DNA from: Aspidapion aeneum
Taxonomy: Eukaryota; Arthropoda; Insecta; Coleoptera; Brentidae
Length of the DNA: 64,000 nt
Assembly (NCBI GenBank): GCA_963576565.1
Contig: OY755048.1
Coordinates: 2,362,501 to 2,426,500, forward strand
Direction: 5' to 3'
The stretch's first letter is position 1. The number at the start of each line of letters is the position of its first letter. Both the position numbers and the translations under genes were made by a program. The notes below the pieces were generated by a model. It ran no database searches and was not told where the DNA came from. It saw only the letters and a program-made list of their open reading frames with translations. This document shows positions 21,801 through 36,800 of the stretch, in pieces.

Positions 21801-24800
21801 CTAAGTATGCCAGCATTAATAACATCCGGATTATCAGCGGTTTTTTCATACAATTTTACAAGCATGGTGGTTGCTTTTTCACCGAAAGGAATATGATTTG
21901 TAGCAGGCCAGTCTGCAATTTTGTTTTCCTGTTTAGAATCATATTTTGAGTAATCAGGGGGTGAACAAGTCAACTTTGAAAACGTCAGGAGAAGTTTGAA
22001 TAATTCTGGAATCATTTTGCTGTGGTTTTTATGCAAAATTTCCTTTTGAACAAGCTCCAAGGCATGTAGTACGCCATCGTGCAGAGGTATTACACTGATA
22101 TCGGAGGACACAGACATAATGTATAGGTTTGGTTCCCCAACCACTGGTATATTGACTACATTCGTTAAAATTGCACCCAATTGTTTCAAATCTTCTATAG
22201 AGAAATTATTTTTGATGTGTTGAAACACACTAGGAAATATTTGCACTAAGGCAGTTAGGAAAGTTTGACTAGGTAAATAATAATGATCAATTTGTTTTGA
22301 CTTGGGTAATTTGGTGACTTCTGCTCCGATTTTTAGCCATATTTTCCAAGATATGACCCAGATTTCTTTCTCCTCTTTTTCTTTATTGGTATTGAATTTG
22401 GTAAGAAATAAAACTTCCTGGAACGATTTCAAAGCTGCAACGCTAACTTCGTTGTTTATGCTGAGTGCAGCGTTTTCAATAAAGTCTAACAAAATGGACC
22501 AAGCTCGAGGAAAATCTCCCGAAGTATGAAGAAGTGTTCTCTTAGTGTTGAACACTCTAGCAACGCTAGAAAGTGTTAAAACCTGGGTTTCCGCCCATTG
22601 TTTTTGAGCAGTGTTCCTAGAATGATGTATTAAAATATTGCCCCCGGCATCAACTTTTTCGCTACTTGCGGAGTTTGACAGTTTTCGAACGTTGTCCAAT
22701 AGAGGAAACAAAACTTGCCAGATCATAACCTGCCAAGTAGGAGGTTTTAATAATGAACCGTGAGCTGAAATCGTGGAAAATAATGTTTGACCGGCTGACT
22801 TTCTAACTGCCGGTCGGCTATCGACGCATAATTCCCCAAGTCTGGCATATAAGCACATCCACAACTTGTCAAAACTTGGCATATCGACAGTTCCCGGAAA
22901 ATCTGGAAGCACTGCAAGATCCTGACCTACAGTATGACTTAGTTTTCCTTGGTTCTGGTTAAAGTAGTCTGATATATTCCACTAAAAATTAAAATATGAA
23001 TGTATAATAAAAATACTCTGCCAATTTATGGGCACTTAAGCTCACACTAGGTACTATAGTTATAGTGTACGTGTGAGCTAATATTACTAAAAACTGAAAT
23101 ATATTTTATTCAATTCCAGACTCAATTACCTTTCGTTTGATACCACACAAGCCATGTTTTGATTAAACTCTAATTTTTGAAATTTACCCCCACCCTTTTT
23201 TTAAAACTAAAATGTATTCTGTTTAACTCCAGACTCAATTACCTTTCGTTTGATATCACACACGCCATATTTCCACTTAAAATCTAATTTTTAAAATTTA
23301 CGCCCACTCTTTTTTTTATAAACTAAAATGTATTTTATTTAACTCCAGACTCAATTACCTTTCGTTTGATATCACACATGCCATATTTTTACATAAACTC
23401 TAATTTTTGAAATCTTCCCCCACCCTTTTATTTGGCTTGTGTTTGGTGGATTTTGTTCATTTTTAAATGGACCATCTCGACCCAAAACCTAGCCTAGGTA
23501 CCAAATTTCGTTAAAATCGGGCAAGCGGTTTTTGAGTTATGCGCGTTGGTCGTTACAGACAGACATACAGACATACAGACAGACAGACAGACAGACGGCG
23601 CAACAAAAAAGTTTCAAAATCATCTGAAACGCAAAGAAATATAAAAAATTTTGAAATCGGAGCAACTTTTTTTTTCTCGAAAAAATTAGGATCATCATAG
23701 CTCACACTACTATAGTATAGTAGTAGTGTGAGCTAAAAGTATTTTTTTGTTTTTACTCAAAATAAGTTATACTAAATTTTGTGGTGTGCCTGTCCGTTGG
23801 TCGTCTGTCTGTCTGCCTGAATGGGACACGATAACTCAAAAACCGATTTTAATTAAATTTGGCACAAAAGTTTTGCGGTTCTCATGGATAAGGCCATTTA
23901 ATTTTGAACCTCAAACTTTCAGATTTTAGGGGGTCTGGGGGGTTTTTGGAGGTTTTTATATGATATTATTTTTTTGTTATATATGGATGATTCTACCAAA
24001 AGTGGGCTATATGGATATCATTTTTGGTCATTGCTTTTAAATAACAGTACAGCACAGTAAATAATTTTGTTTTATTAAATTTATGTAACTAATTAGGTGT
24101 AAGCTAAGAAACATTTATTTTCCCAAATTTTAGGAATTATTGCATAAAAATGCCAGAGGAATGAGTACCAGAGGAATGAGTTTTTTAATGGTTTTCCAAT
24201 TTAAATCAAAATCTATTTAGACTACTTAACTTCAGTTTTATATAAACAAAGTTCCTATACTTATAATTTTAAAACAATCAACAAAAAAATTATACTATTG
24301 ATTTCTCCGAAAAAAACTAATTTTCTGCCGAAAATAAAAAGATCTATAACTTAAACCAAACTAAAGTTGACATTATCTGTCAAAACTTGTCATTCTCACA
24401 AGTAAATTAGATATCCAGGGCCGTCTCTTTCTCTAGAAATTAACCGGTGGTATTCACAAATATTGTGTTATTAAAAATGGAGCACGTTTAAAATTGTAAA
24501 ATTTTCCGGGAAGATGTAAATTCGGATTTTGAAAAATATGACTGCAAACTTAAGTTTTATCAATTTTTTGATAAATAGTTAAGAATTGGTTAAATATTAT
24601 TTATTAGGATATTTTTTTCAATCTGAGTTTTTAATATTTGGTTTGGGACTACACCAGAGGAATGAGGTATTTGCTTTGTAATAAAAAAAATTATAAACTT
24701 CGGTTCGGTTCGGTTCGGTTCGGTTCATATATTCAACAGTCTGTGTTTGAAAAATATGCATTCCCACTCCACAGCACCATTTTACCATAAAAAAAACCGG

Positions 24801-27800
24801 ACAATTTTTTTTTCATTATAACTTTTGAACTATACAATCGATTTTAATGGGACAAACTGCACAGAATTAATCAAAGTTTTGACTAAATATATTTTTTTGT
24901 CCGCCATCTTAAAATCCAAGATGGCGGACGAAATTATAATGTACACTTCAAAGATGCTCGTTTATTATTGTTCTAATTATTTTTTATACTAGTAAAAAAG
25001 CTGCATTTTTGCCACGCACAACAAGGTACGAATCATCAAAATCATTTCGGTGTTAAAACAAAAAAAAATTGTTTCAAGCATTGTTTTGCATATTATACGA
25101 TTGCCTTGCCAATCATGTCTGCATTTATTTTCTTATAAATTCATTAGTACTGAACCGATTTTAATTAAATAAAAAACATCCTGGGGACAATTGATTGCTT
25201 TTTCATACTTGATTCTTCAAAATGGCGTGTTTATTTTTATTTTCTGAAAATGTTGACCCGCTATATCACAGAGACCCATCTATCACCCATTAAAAATGTG
25301 AGTCATATTGTTTAGAGACTCATGTTACCTTTGTGGACCTACAAAAAGCATATGAAAAAAAAATTAGAAAAATTATGGACAGTGTTAGAACATACTAATA
25401 TCAATCATACATACATAAAAGCGATAAAAGAACTATCAAAATCTAAAATTAAATTTGGAAAAAAACTTTCAAAAAAATTCCTGGTAACGAAAGGCTTAAG
25501 ACAGATGTTGTATCTCCCAAACTCTTTTTAAAATATATATCGCAGTAGCTCTAAAAAATTGGAAACGTAAAGTACACGGCATAGGAATACAACTTAACGA
25601 CCCATTTACCATATACACACTACAGTTTGCTGACGACCAAGTAATTGTACCTAATGATAAAGAAAATATATGATGAGAAAGTTAACGGAAGAATACCAAA
25701 ATTGGGGGTTAAGACTGAACGCGGACAAGGCACAGTACTTATGTATTGGAATCGAATCAAGTGAGACTAGACAACTGGACAAACAATATCTCCATGCAAT
25801 GAGTGTTACATTTGATAAGACAGGAACAGACTGTAAAGAACTGGAAACAATAATAGTAAAAGCAAAAAAGGTTATTGGATGTCTTAACAGTATTTTATGG
25901 AGCAGAGAGATAAAAAGAATGTAAAACATAACATATATAAAACAATGGTGAAAAGCACTCTGTTCTATGGAAGACTTGTCGCGTAACGGAAAAATACAAA
26001 ACAAAAATGGAAAGTGTCGAAATGGATGCAATAAAAATATCTAGAACAGATCATATAAGAAATGAGATCATAAAAGAAAGAATGGAAATCGAGGGAAGCT
26101 TAACGGATGACATCACTTAAAGAGAACTGTTATGGTACAGCCATGTACAGGGTGGGGCATTTTCGTTGGTTTTATAGGGTACAGGCTAAACGGTAAGAGA
26201 TACAAAAAAACTGACATACGTGTCCCGTCCTCTTTTTTAGTGTCTTTTTTAATGGCGCAATCAAATCTACGCTAACTATATTGGTTTAGCAGATATAGGG
26301 TGATTCTCAAAAATTGGCGATTTTTATTATCTCTTATTACTCGGTTATTTATGGAGATAGAAAAAAACTTCAAATACAAAAGTTTTATGATTTTCTACAT
26401 AGAATCCAGTGGCGTAACCAGAAAAATTAAATATGTTTTAGTTTTCAAGATATTATCAAAAGTAACAATTTGTTAAATGGAACACCCAGTATGTAAGTAT
26501 CTCAGATAATTGCATTTTTTCTTGTGATTACAATGATATATAACACTTAATATTTTTCTTTGTCCTAAATAGGTAAAATACGGAAAAAGATTTTTTTTTT
26601 GTAGTTGGCTATGAATACATTCAATATTTTATTATTTTATAATTGGTATATTCAGAACCTACTTAACGAGAATATTAAGATATTACTAAACTATAACAAC
26701 AACAACATAAATTTGTAATAAGAACTAAATAGTTATTATAAAAATTAGTTACAAAAGGTGCTCAAACTGTCTCCCATTCTGCTCAATGCATTTTTCTACT
26801 CGACTTGTAACCGAACGAGTGGCGTTATAGATGCCAATATTTGATACTCTCTCAATGCAAATAATAAAATTTTCCCTAAATTCCTCCACATTGTTACTTC
26901 GTGTTTTATAAATTTCATTTTTAATAAATCCCCAAAAATAAAAGTCGAGGGGGGTCAGGTCGGAAGAACGCGGGGGCCATCGGTTTGGCCCATATGTACC
27001 AATCCAATTTTCATCAAAAAAGGAACTTGCTATTCCTTATCATATGGCTATTATGTGCTGGAGCACCGTCTTGTTGAAAATAAATGTTATTTATTTCACC
27101 TAATAGCATGTTATCCAACTCTATTATTACATATTCTTCCAAAATTTGTCTGTATCCTTCTGTATTCAAGTTTTCATTAAAAAGCCTGTATTTAAACACT
27201 CTATTTCGATACAGCGCTACCCATGCATGGAATCCAAACCGTCCTTGATGTACGCTGGCCACCGTCTGATGAGGATTCATGTTTGACCAATATTGATTAT
27301 TATGTCGATTAAACATTCCTTCGCTAGATATATAAGCTTCGTCTTTGAAAAAAATTGGGTTTCTGATTAATCTGTTGCAAATACCAATTGCAAAATTCTA
27401 AACGCCGTTGTTCTTCTCCAGGATGTAAATTATGAACTTTTCTTATTTTATAAGGTATACATTCTCAATATTACGACTAGATACCGTCGGATCAGCAGCA
27501 ACACAAGCCAACGTGTTTATTTCATCCGTTTCTCTATTTTCTTTATTGTAAATTTTACTTCTTGGTTTTCCAAATGACCCATACTCACTTAAATTGTGAT
27601 ATATTCTTTGAAACATCCTTTTATCTGGCTAACGTCGTTCCGGATAACGGTCAAAATATAAAGCTAAAGTAATGTAGTTTTCACAAATTGATTAAAAATT
27701 TCATTTTCGACAAAAAAAAGACCGAGAACGACTAGCTCATATAGATGACTGTACGTGTCTAGTGACGCAATGTTTTTATTTTTCCACAATAAACCTGTTT

Positions 27801-30800
27801 TTATGTATTTACTAAGCTTCTAAAACACAGGGAAGGTCTTTAGGGTCACTTACCATGAGACCTACAGCTGTAAGTGATATGTTTAGTTCTTGAGTTTGAA
27901 AACCAAATTTTCCAACAGTATCAACACATTGGGGAAGACATTTCCAGGGCATCGCTGGCAAAAAATCCGTGATTACGAGCTGGAGACATTGAAATGCGAT
28001 TCTTATTAAATTTTCCCTAAAATCAACAATTAAATAGGTAAAAATTTTAGATAAAACCAGTTTAAAAAAATAACCGCATGATATAGAAGAAAATATATCG
28101 CAGCCAACAGAAAAAATAAATTAGACTTGATTGTGGTGAAATGGTTAAAATTTTAGGGGTGGATATTCAGCGGAACAGGACCTCCTATCAAAAAAAAAAT
28201 AAATACAAAAGTTAAAGGTAATATAAAGATCTCCAACTTTTGTACATAGCATTTTTGTACCCAACCTAAAATTTAGGAGAAAAATTGAAAAAAACCGTAT
28301 TTTTTTTTTGACTTTTATCTTTTACAATTTCTTCTTTTTTTTACGAAATTTTGTGAAATCTCCCTTTTATATGTCCTTCACGCGTTGTAATTTTTTTAAA
28401 TCAAAATATCTTCTTACACATTTTATTTTGATTTAAAACCTAAAAAAATTTTCACCCAAAAATGTCCAAGTTTTTTAGATTGATTTTAAATCTAAAAAGA
28501 CTAAAAAGACGCAATTTGCAAGCGACCTGAGAATTTTGAAAACATTTTTAGTGTAATAAATTGAAACATCTGTTCCAGTGTCAAATACCATAACGACTTC
28601 GTAAAATGTAATTTTTTAACTTAGCACCACATTTTGCCAAATTTTGATGGTTATTTCCAAAGTTTCTTTTCAAAAAATAATTAATTTAATTTTTTTTATT
28701 TTGCATTTAATAGTTTGACAAGCGTTACCAAATTAGTAAGGTATTACTTTAATGTCTGTATTTTGAGATATAGAACAAAAACTGAATTTTGAAAAAAATT
28801 TGATGTAATAAATTGAAGCATCTGTTCCAGTGTCAAATACCATAACGACTTCGTAAAATGTAATTTTTTAACTTAGCACCACATTTTGCCAAATTTTGAT
28901 GGTTATTTCCAAAGTTTCTTTTCAAAAAATAATTAATTTAATTTTTTTTATTTTGCATTTAATAGTTTGACAAGCGTTACCAAATTAGTAAGGTATTACT
29001 TTAATGTCTGTATTTTGAGATATAGAACAAAAACTGAATTTTGAAAAAAATTTGATGTAATAAATTGAAGCATCTGTTCCAGTGTCAAATACCATAACGA
29101 CTTCGTAAAATGTAATTTTTTAACTTAGCACCACATTTTGCCAAATTTTGATGGTTATTTCCAAAGTTTCTTTTCAAAAAATAATTAATTTAATTTTTTT
29201 TATTTTGCATTTAATAGTTTGACAAGCGTTACCAAATTAGTAAGGTATTACTTTAATGTCTGTATTTTGAGATATAGAACAAAAACTGAATTTTGAAAAA
29301 AATTTGATGTAATAAATTGAAGCATCTGTTCCAGTGTCAAATACCATAACGACTTCGTAAAATGTAATTTTTTAACTTAGCACCACATTTTGCCAAATTT
29401 TGATGGTTATTTCCAAAGTTTCTTTTCAAAAAATAATTAATTTAATTTTTTTTATTTTGCATTTAATAGTTTGACAAGCGTTACCAAATTAGTAAGGTAT
29501 TACTTTAATGTCTGTATTTTGAGATATAGAACAAAAACTGAATTTTGAAAAAAATTTGATGTAATAAATTGAAGCATCTGTTCCAGTGTCAAATACCATA
29601 ACGACTTCGTAAAATGTAATTTTTTAACTTAGCACCACATTTTGCCAAATTTTGATGGTTATTTCCAAAGTTTCTTTTCAAAAAATAATTAATTTAATTT
29701 TTTTTATTTTGCATTTAATAGTTTGACAAGCGTTACCAAATTAGTAAGGTATTACTTTAATGTCTGTATTTTGAGATATAGAACAAAAACTGAATTTTGA
29801 AAAAAATTTGATGTAATAAATTGAAGCATCTGTTCCAGTGTCAAATACCATAACGACTTCGTAAAATGTAATTTTTTAACTTAGCACCACATTTTGCCAA
29901 ATTTTGATGGTTATTTCCAAAGTTTCTTTTCAAAAAATAATTAATTTAATTTTTTTTATTTTGCATTTAATAGTTTGACAAGCGTTACCAAATTAGTAAG
30001 GTATTACTTTAATGTCTGTATTTTGAGATATAGAACAAAAACTGAATTTTGAAAAAAATTTGATGTAATAAATTGAAGCATCTGTTCCAGTGTCAAATAC
30101 CATAACGACTTCGTAAAATGTAATTTTTTAACTTAGCACCACATTTTGCCAAATTTTGATGGTTATTTCCAAAGTTTCTTTTCAAAAAATAATTAATTTA
30201 ATTTTTTTTATTTTGCATTTAATAGTTTGACAAGCGTTACCAAATTAGTAAGGTATTACTTTAATGTCTGTATTTTGAGATATAGAACAAAAACTGAATT
30301 TTGAAAAAAATTTGATGTAATAAATTGAAGCATCTGTTCCAGTGTCAAATACCATAACGACTTTGTAAAATGTAATTTTTGAAATGAGCACCACATTTTG
30401 CCAAATTTTGATGGTTATTTCCAAAAATTTTTTTCAAAAAATAATGAATTTAATTTTTTTTATTTTGCATTTAATAGTTTGATAAGCGTTACCAAATTAG
30501 TAAGGTATTACTTTCATGTCTGTATTTTGAGATATAGAGCAAAAACTGAATTTTGAAAAAAATTTTAATGTAATAAATTGAAGCATCTGTTCCAGTGTCA
30601 AATACCATAATGACTTCGTAAAATTTAATTTTTTAAATGAGCACCACATTTTGCCAAATTTTGATGGTTATTTCCAAAGTTTTTTTTTCAAAAAATAATG
30701 AATTTAATTTTTTTTATTTTGCATTTAATAGTTTGATAAGCGTTACCAAATTAGTAAGGTATTACTTTCATGTCTGTATTTTGAGATATAGAGCAAAAAC

Positions 30801-33800
30801 TGAATTTTGAAAAAAATTTTAATGTAATAAATTGAAGCATCTGTTCCAGTGTCAAATACCATAACGACTTTGTAAAATGTAATTTTTGAAATGAGCACCA
30901 CATTTTGCCAAATTTTGATGGTTATTTCCAAAAAATTTTTTCAAAAAATAATGAATTTAATTTTTTTTATTTTGCATTTAATAGTTTGATAAGCGTTACC
31001 AAATTACTAAGGTATTACTTTCATGTCTGTATTTTGAGATATAGAGCAAAAACTGAATTTTGAAAAAAATTTTAATGTAATAAATTGAAGCATCTGTTCC
31101 AGTGTCAAATACCATAATGACTTCGTAAAATGTAATTTTTTAAATGAGCACCACATTTTGCCAAATTTTGATGGTTATTTCCAAAGTTTTTTTTTCAAAA
31201 AATAATGAATTTAATTTTTTTTATTTTGCATTTAATAGTTTGATAAGCGTTACCAAATTAGTAAGGTATTACTTTCATGTCTGTATTTTGAGATATAGAG
31301 CAAAAACTGAATTTTGAAAAAAATTTTAATGTAATAAATTGAAGCATCTGTTCCAGTGTCAAATACCATAACGACTTTGTAAAATGTAATTTTTGAAATG
31401 AGCACCACATTTTGCCAAATTTTGATGGTTATTTCCAAAAAATTTTTTCAAAAAATAATGAATTTAATTTTTTTTATTTTGCATTTAATAGTTTGATAAG
31501 CGTTACCAAATTACTAAGGTATTACTTTCATGTCTGTATTTTGAGATATAGAGCAAAAACTGAATTTTGAAAAAAAATTTTATGTAATAAATTGAAGCAT
31601 CTGTTCCAGTGTCAAATACCATAATGACTTCGTAAAATGTAATTTTTTAAATGAGCACCACATTTTGCCAAATTTTGATGGTTATTTCCAAAGTTTTTTT
31701 TTCAAAAAATAATGAATTTAATTTTTTTTATTTTGCATTTAATAGTTTGATAAGCGTTACCAAATTAGTAAGGTATTACTTTCATGTCTGTATTTTGAGA
31801 TATAGAGCAAAAACTGAATTTTGAAAAAAAATTTAATGTAATAAATTGAAGCATCTGTTCCAGTGTCAAATACCATAACGACTTTGTAAAATGTAATTTT
31901 TGAAATGAGCACCACATTTTGCCAAATTTTGATGGTTATTTCCAAAAAATTTTTTCAAAAAATAATGAATTTAATTTTTTTTATTTTGCATTTAATAGTT
32001 TGATAAGCGTTACCAAATTACTAAGGTATTACTTTCATGTCTGTATTTTGAGATATAGAGCAAAAACTGAATTTTGAAAAAAAATTTAATGTAATAAATT
32101 GAAGCATCTGTTCCAGTGTCAAATACCATAATGACTTCGTAAAATGTAATTTTTTAAATGAGCACCACATTTTGCCAAATTTTGATGGTTATTTCCAAAG
32201 TTTTTTTTTCAAAAAATAATGAATTTAATTTTTTTTATTTTGCATTTAATAGTTTGATAAGCGTTACCAAATTAGTAAGGTATTACTTTCATGTCTGTAT
32301 TTTGAGATATAGAGCAAAAACTGAATTTTGAAAAAAATTTTAATGTAATAAATTGAAGCATCTGTTCCAGTGTCAAATACCATAATGACTTCGTAAAATG
32401 TAATTTTTTAAATGAGCACCACATTTTGCCAAATTTTGATGGTTATTTCCAAAGTTTTTTTTTTCAAAAAATAATGAATTTAATTTTTTTGATTTTGCAT
32501 TTAATAGTTTGATAAGCGTTACCAAATTAGTAAGGTATTACTTTCATGTCTGTATTTTGAGATATAGAGCAAAAACTGAATTTTGAAAAAAATTTTAATG
32601 GAATAAATTGAAGCATCTGTTCCAGTGTTAAATACCATAACGACTTCGTAAAATGTAATTTTTTAATTTAGCACCACATTTTGCCAAATTTTGATGGTTA
32701 TTTCCAAAGTTTTTTTCAATAAATAATTAATTTAATTTTTTTTATTTTGCATTTAATAGTTTGATAAGCGTTACCAAATTAGTAAGGTATTACTTTCATG
32801 TCTGTATTTTGAGATATAGAGCAAAAACTGAATTTTGAAAAAATTTTTAATGTAATAAATTGAAGCATCTGTTCCAGTGTCAAATACCATAATGACTTTG
32901 TAAAATGTAATTTTTTTAAATGAACACCACATTTTGCCAAATTTTGATGGTTATTTCCAAAGTTTTTTTTCAAAAAATAAATAGTTTAATTTTTTTTATT
33001 TTGCATTTAATAGTTTGACAAGCGTTACCAAATTAGTAAGGTATTACTTTCATGTCTGTATTTTGAGATATAGAGCAAAAACTGAATTTTGAAAAAAAAT
33101 TTAATGTAATAAATTGAAGCATCTGTTCCAATGTCAAATACCATAATGACTTTGTAAAATGTAATTTTTTTAAATGAGTACCACATTTTGCCAAATTTTG
33201 ATGGTTATTTCCAAAGTTTTTTTTCAAAAAATAATTCATTTAATTTTTTTTATTTTGCATTTAATAGTTTGATAAGCGTTACCAAATTAGTAAGGTATTA
33301 CTTTCATATCTGTATTTTGAGATATAGAGCAAAAACTGAAACGTTTTTTAAAAACACAAGCTAGGATTGCTGGACTTTGCAGGATCTGGGTGAGATGGAA
33401 GATGACAATTTTGGGTATTTGCAAAAGAAATGGGTTCGAAACCGCTCTGTCAAGTAACCGAAAACAGTTTTATATCTCGAAAACCACTAAACCGATCATA
33501 ATTTGGTTTTCGTTTTCTAAAAAGATGGGCCTTACTATGAGTCCCGTAAAAAAGGGTAGGGTATCTTTACAATTATTACTTTGTTCTGCTGTAGTGTACT
33601 GGCATGATTTATGTAACGAAATAACAGAAAAACTTGCAATGGTGAGGAAAAAATCTGGGCGACCCTGACATTGTTGGGACAACACTTACCCATGTTGTTC
33701 ATTAACTGCTCCAATAATGCCCAAAATTAAAGGCCACCCATGAGACAAAGTTTCGCCATTACTGTGTAAAATTTGCAAAACGCATTCGAGTTGTCTTTGT

Positions 33801-36800
33801 CTGACGTCACCTCGAGGAACATTGGATAGTTCATAAAGGGGTCCCAATAATAAGGTCTGCAATTTTTGGTTCTCCTTCAAAGGTACCGCATGTTTATAGT
33901 GAAGCGAGGCTTTTACCAAGTATGTAACTGCCTCCACTCCCCATTCTCTCATTCTTATATGTGGATGATGGCAGACTTCCAGTAAATGATTTGTAACAGG
34001 TCTCCAAAGAACTTCTATTCTTGACATGTTTACCAAACCTAAAAAAAAAAACACCGAAAAATATTTTTTACCGGAAACACAATTACTCCAGACCGATTTG
34101 TGTTTTCTTCTTCTTTTGTTTCGTTTTTGACAAAGATGAAACGATAGAAAAGTATTTTAAGGAAACAAACGAAGCTCATACACCCTGTATAGAGTGATTC
34201 AAACTGGGCACTTTTAAGTGAGTTTGGGTACTTCTAGAAGAGACAGAGGAAATGCGCAGCTCAATTTTTAGGACAAGATTTTTGGGAAAAACCGGATTTT
34301 GATATAATCACCAGTTTTTGCACTATGGGGGCTTATTGAAAAGTCTTATTTCTCAGAATTTATTTATGATATACGAGGTGAGACCGCGCGCAATCTTGTC
34401 GCCTTTCCTCTACTAGTTTGGCTTACGCAGTGGTTTGAAGCGGATCGTGCTGAAAACTCAAAAAAACAGCTACTGAATACTTTCAAATGCTAAAAGATGT
34501 CTACGGAAAGCATTGTATGTCTCGTGCAATGATTTTTATGTGGCATAAAAGCTTTTTCGAGGGTCGTGAAGAAGTGTAAGATGAACGAGAAGGGCGCTCC
34601 AGCACATCCATAACAGCGATGCTCATTGTTTTTTTTTCGATATTAGGGGTGTTATTCTTATTGAATGGGCGCATGAGGTCAAACAGTGAACCAACATTTA
34701 TATTTGGAAGTATTTATGTAGCTAAGGCAACGTGTAAGGAAAAAACGTCCAGATTTGTGGAAGAAAAACGCGTGGCTGCTCTACCAGGACAATGCACATC
34801 CATTAAGCAGTTTTTAGCTAATAAGAAGACCTGGTATATTGATTATTTGTCGGTTTTTTAAAGCTCAATTTAACTGTCAAAATTAATTTTCGAGATATAA
34901 AACAAAGTTTTAAATTTTCTTATGGAATCACCCTCTTTTTATTTGAGTTTTAAATTATTTAATAAACTCTATTTTTCTTTGGTTTATATTTTTTTTTCAT
35001 TTTTAATAAAAAGTGCGTTAAAAAAGAATATGATAACAGGGTGTCCACAGCATTTCTCAAAAAAAAACCTTGACTATCCCTGACCAACTTGTGGATATAT
35101 CCCTGGCTATTATCAAAACAAAACATAAAAAAAGGAAGAAAAAATCAGCTTCCTCCAACCCCTTGCAGCTTGTTTATTTTGGAGAACAACACAAACAAAT
35201 CACACTATAGGTATGTACATTACATTATCAGGTACAGTCGGGGACTTAATAAATGGCCGCTGCCGTTTTCAGAAGAGCTTGGATAAGAATCCCAATACCG
35301 GCCGAGGTTATTGACCGGATTTCGTGGCGCGTCGTTTAACACATATAATTTATTCGTATTCCTGGTTTAAATTCAATCATGACAAATTTGGCTTCAGTCT
35401 GTATTCCGTTTGAATATTCGGTTAAAAAAATACACATAATTGCGGAAAAAATTAGCTTTGGTCTGTAGTCCGTTTGAATGTTCGGTTAAAAAAATACACA
35501 TAATAATAGTGATTTTAATTTATTGTTATATTTTTTATTACATACTTAGATAGAGTAACACAAATGCAACATGTTTGTATTCCTAGCTGTTTTTAAAATG
35601 GTAAGTTTTAAAAGTCTAAAGCTAAAAAAATTAATACAAGCAAAAATTGGTTATTTGAGTAAGGGCGAATCGAAAACCGCTGTGAAGACGGCCTTTACTT
35701 TAAGATTTGAATTGTTTTAAATGTGTAACTACCCCGACTTCTGGATGCACAAGAACACTATTTTTGGGGGTAGCTAAATAGTCCAGTCATTATAGAATTT
35801 TAGTTTGCATAAGGTGGTGTAGTCGCGATTTTGACATATGTTGTTGACCTTGGGAGCGGCCGGCTCCCGCCGCCATCTCGGATTTAGTGTGCATAAAAAG
35901 GGTATTTTTAAAATTACTTGGTTACTGTACCTTTAAAAAAAAAGTTTTAAACATAAGTTGAAGACAAAAAAAATTCCTACAAAAACATTTTTGCATGTTT
36001 ATTTGCTTTTTTAGTGATTAAAAAAAATTATTAAAACATGTTCGCAACATAAGAATAAACGAGCATCTTTGAAGGGTATTATGTATGTTTTTACCTTTTA
36101 TAATTGTATTTTGTCCTTTGATTCAGTTTTTTATTCTTTTAACTTTATACTTTTAAAAATATTTATATGTATGTAACGGTTTTTCCGTTTTCACGTTTAC
36201 TTGTTTACCCGTTTATGCGTTTACCCGTTTACACGTTTACCCGTTTGCGTTTTCCGTTTTCTGTTTTCCGTTTTCCCGTTTACCCGTTTGCCCGTTTACT
36301 CGATTGCACGATTGCCCGTTTGCTTGCTTACCCATTTGCCTGTTTGCCCGTTTACCCGTTTGCTCGCTTACCCGTTTATCCGTTTACCCGTTTATCCGTT
36401 TGCCCGTTTAACCGTTTACCCGTTTTCCCATTTACCCGTTTCCCCTTTTACCCGTTTGCCCGTTTACCCGTTTGCCCCTTTGCATGTTTACCCGTTTAAC
36501 CGTTTGCCCGTTTACCGTTTGCCCATTTACCCGTTCGCTCGTTTACCCGTTTGCCCGTTTTCCTTTTTCCGCTTTTCGTTTTCCGTTTTTCATTTTCATT
36601 TTCATTTTCTTTTTAGTTTTCATTTTCATTTTCATGTTTTCACGTTTTCCGGTTTTTCGTTTTCCCGTTTTCCGTTTTTTTGTTTTTGGATTTTTTCGAA
36701 AAGCAATACCTCGTTTCCGGTGGGCCATCCTTTATGTTCAACAATTAAAAAAGCAGGTATTAATTAAAAATATCTCTACAAGGTTTGATTAGTTTTTAAA

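Noticed and set aside
30743..31945. Three identical 62-codon minus-strand ORFs at 507-bp spacing
   Set aside because: They are the satellite dimer read in one frame; no start context, conservation or domain.
28551..33341. Possible CRISPR-like regular array
   Set aside because: Units are contiguous 252-254 bp satellites without short repeats and unique spacers, and the context is an insect-type nuclear intron.
36167..36792. Long plus-strand ORFs of 106-188 codons with PVYPFARL repeats
   Set aside because: All frames are open because the 8-bp CCCGTTTR unit has no stops; composition is purely repeat-driven.
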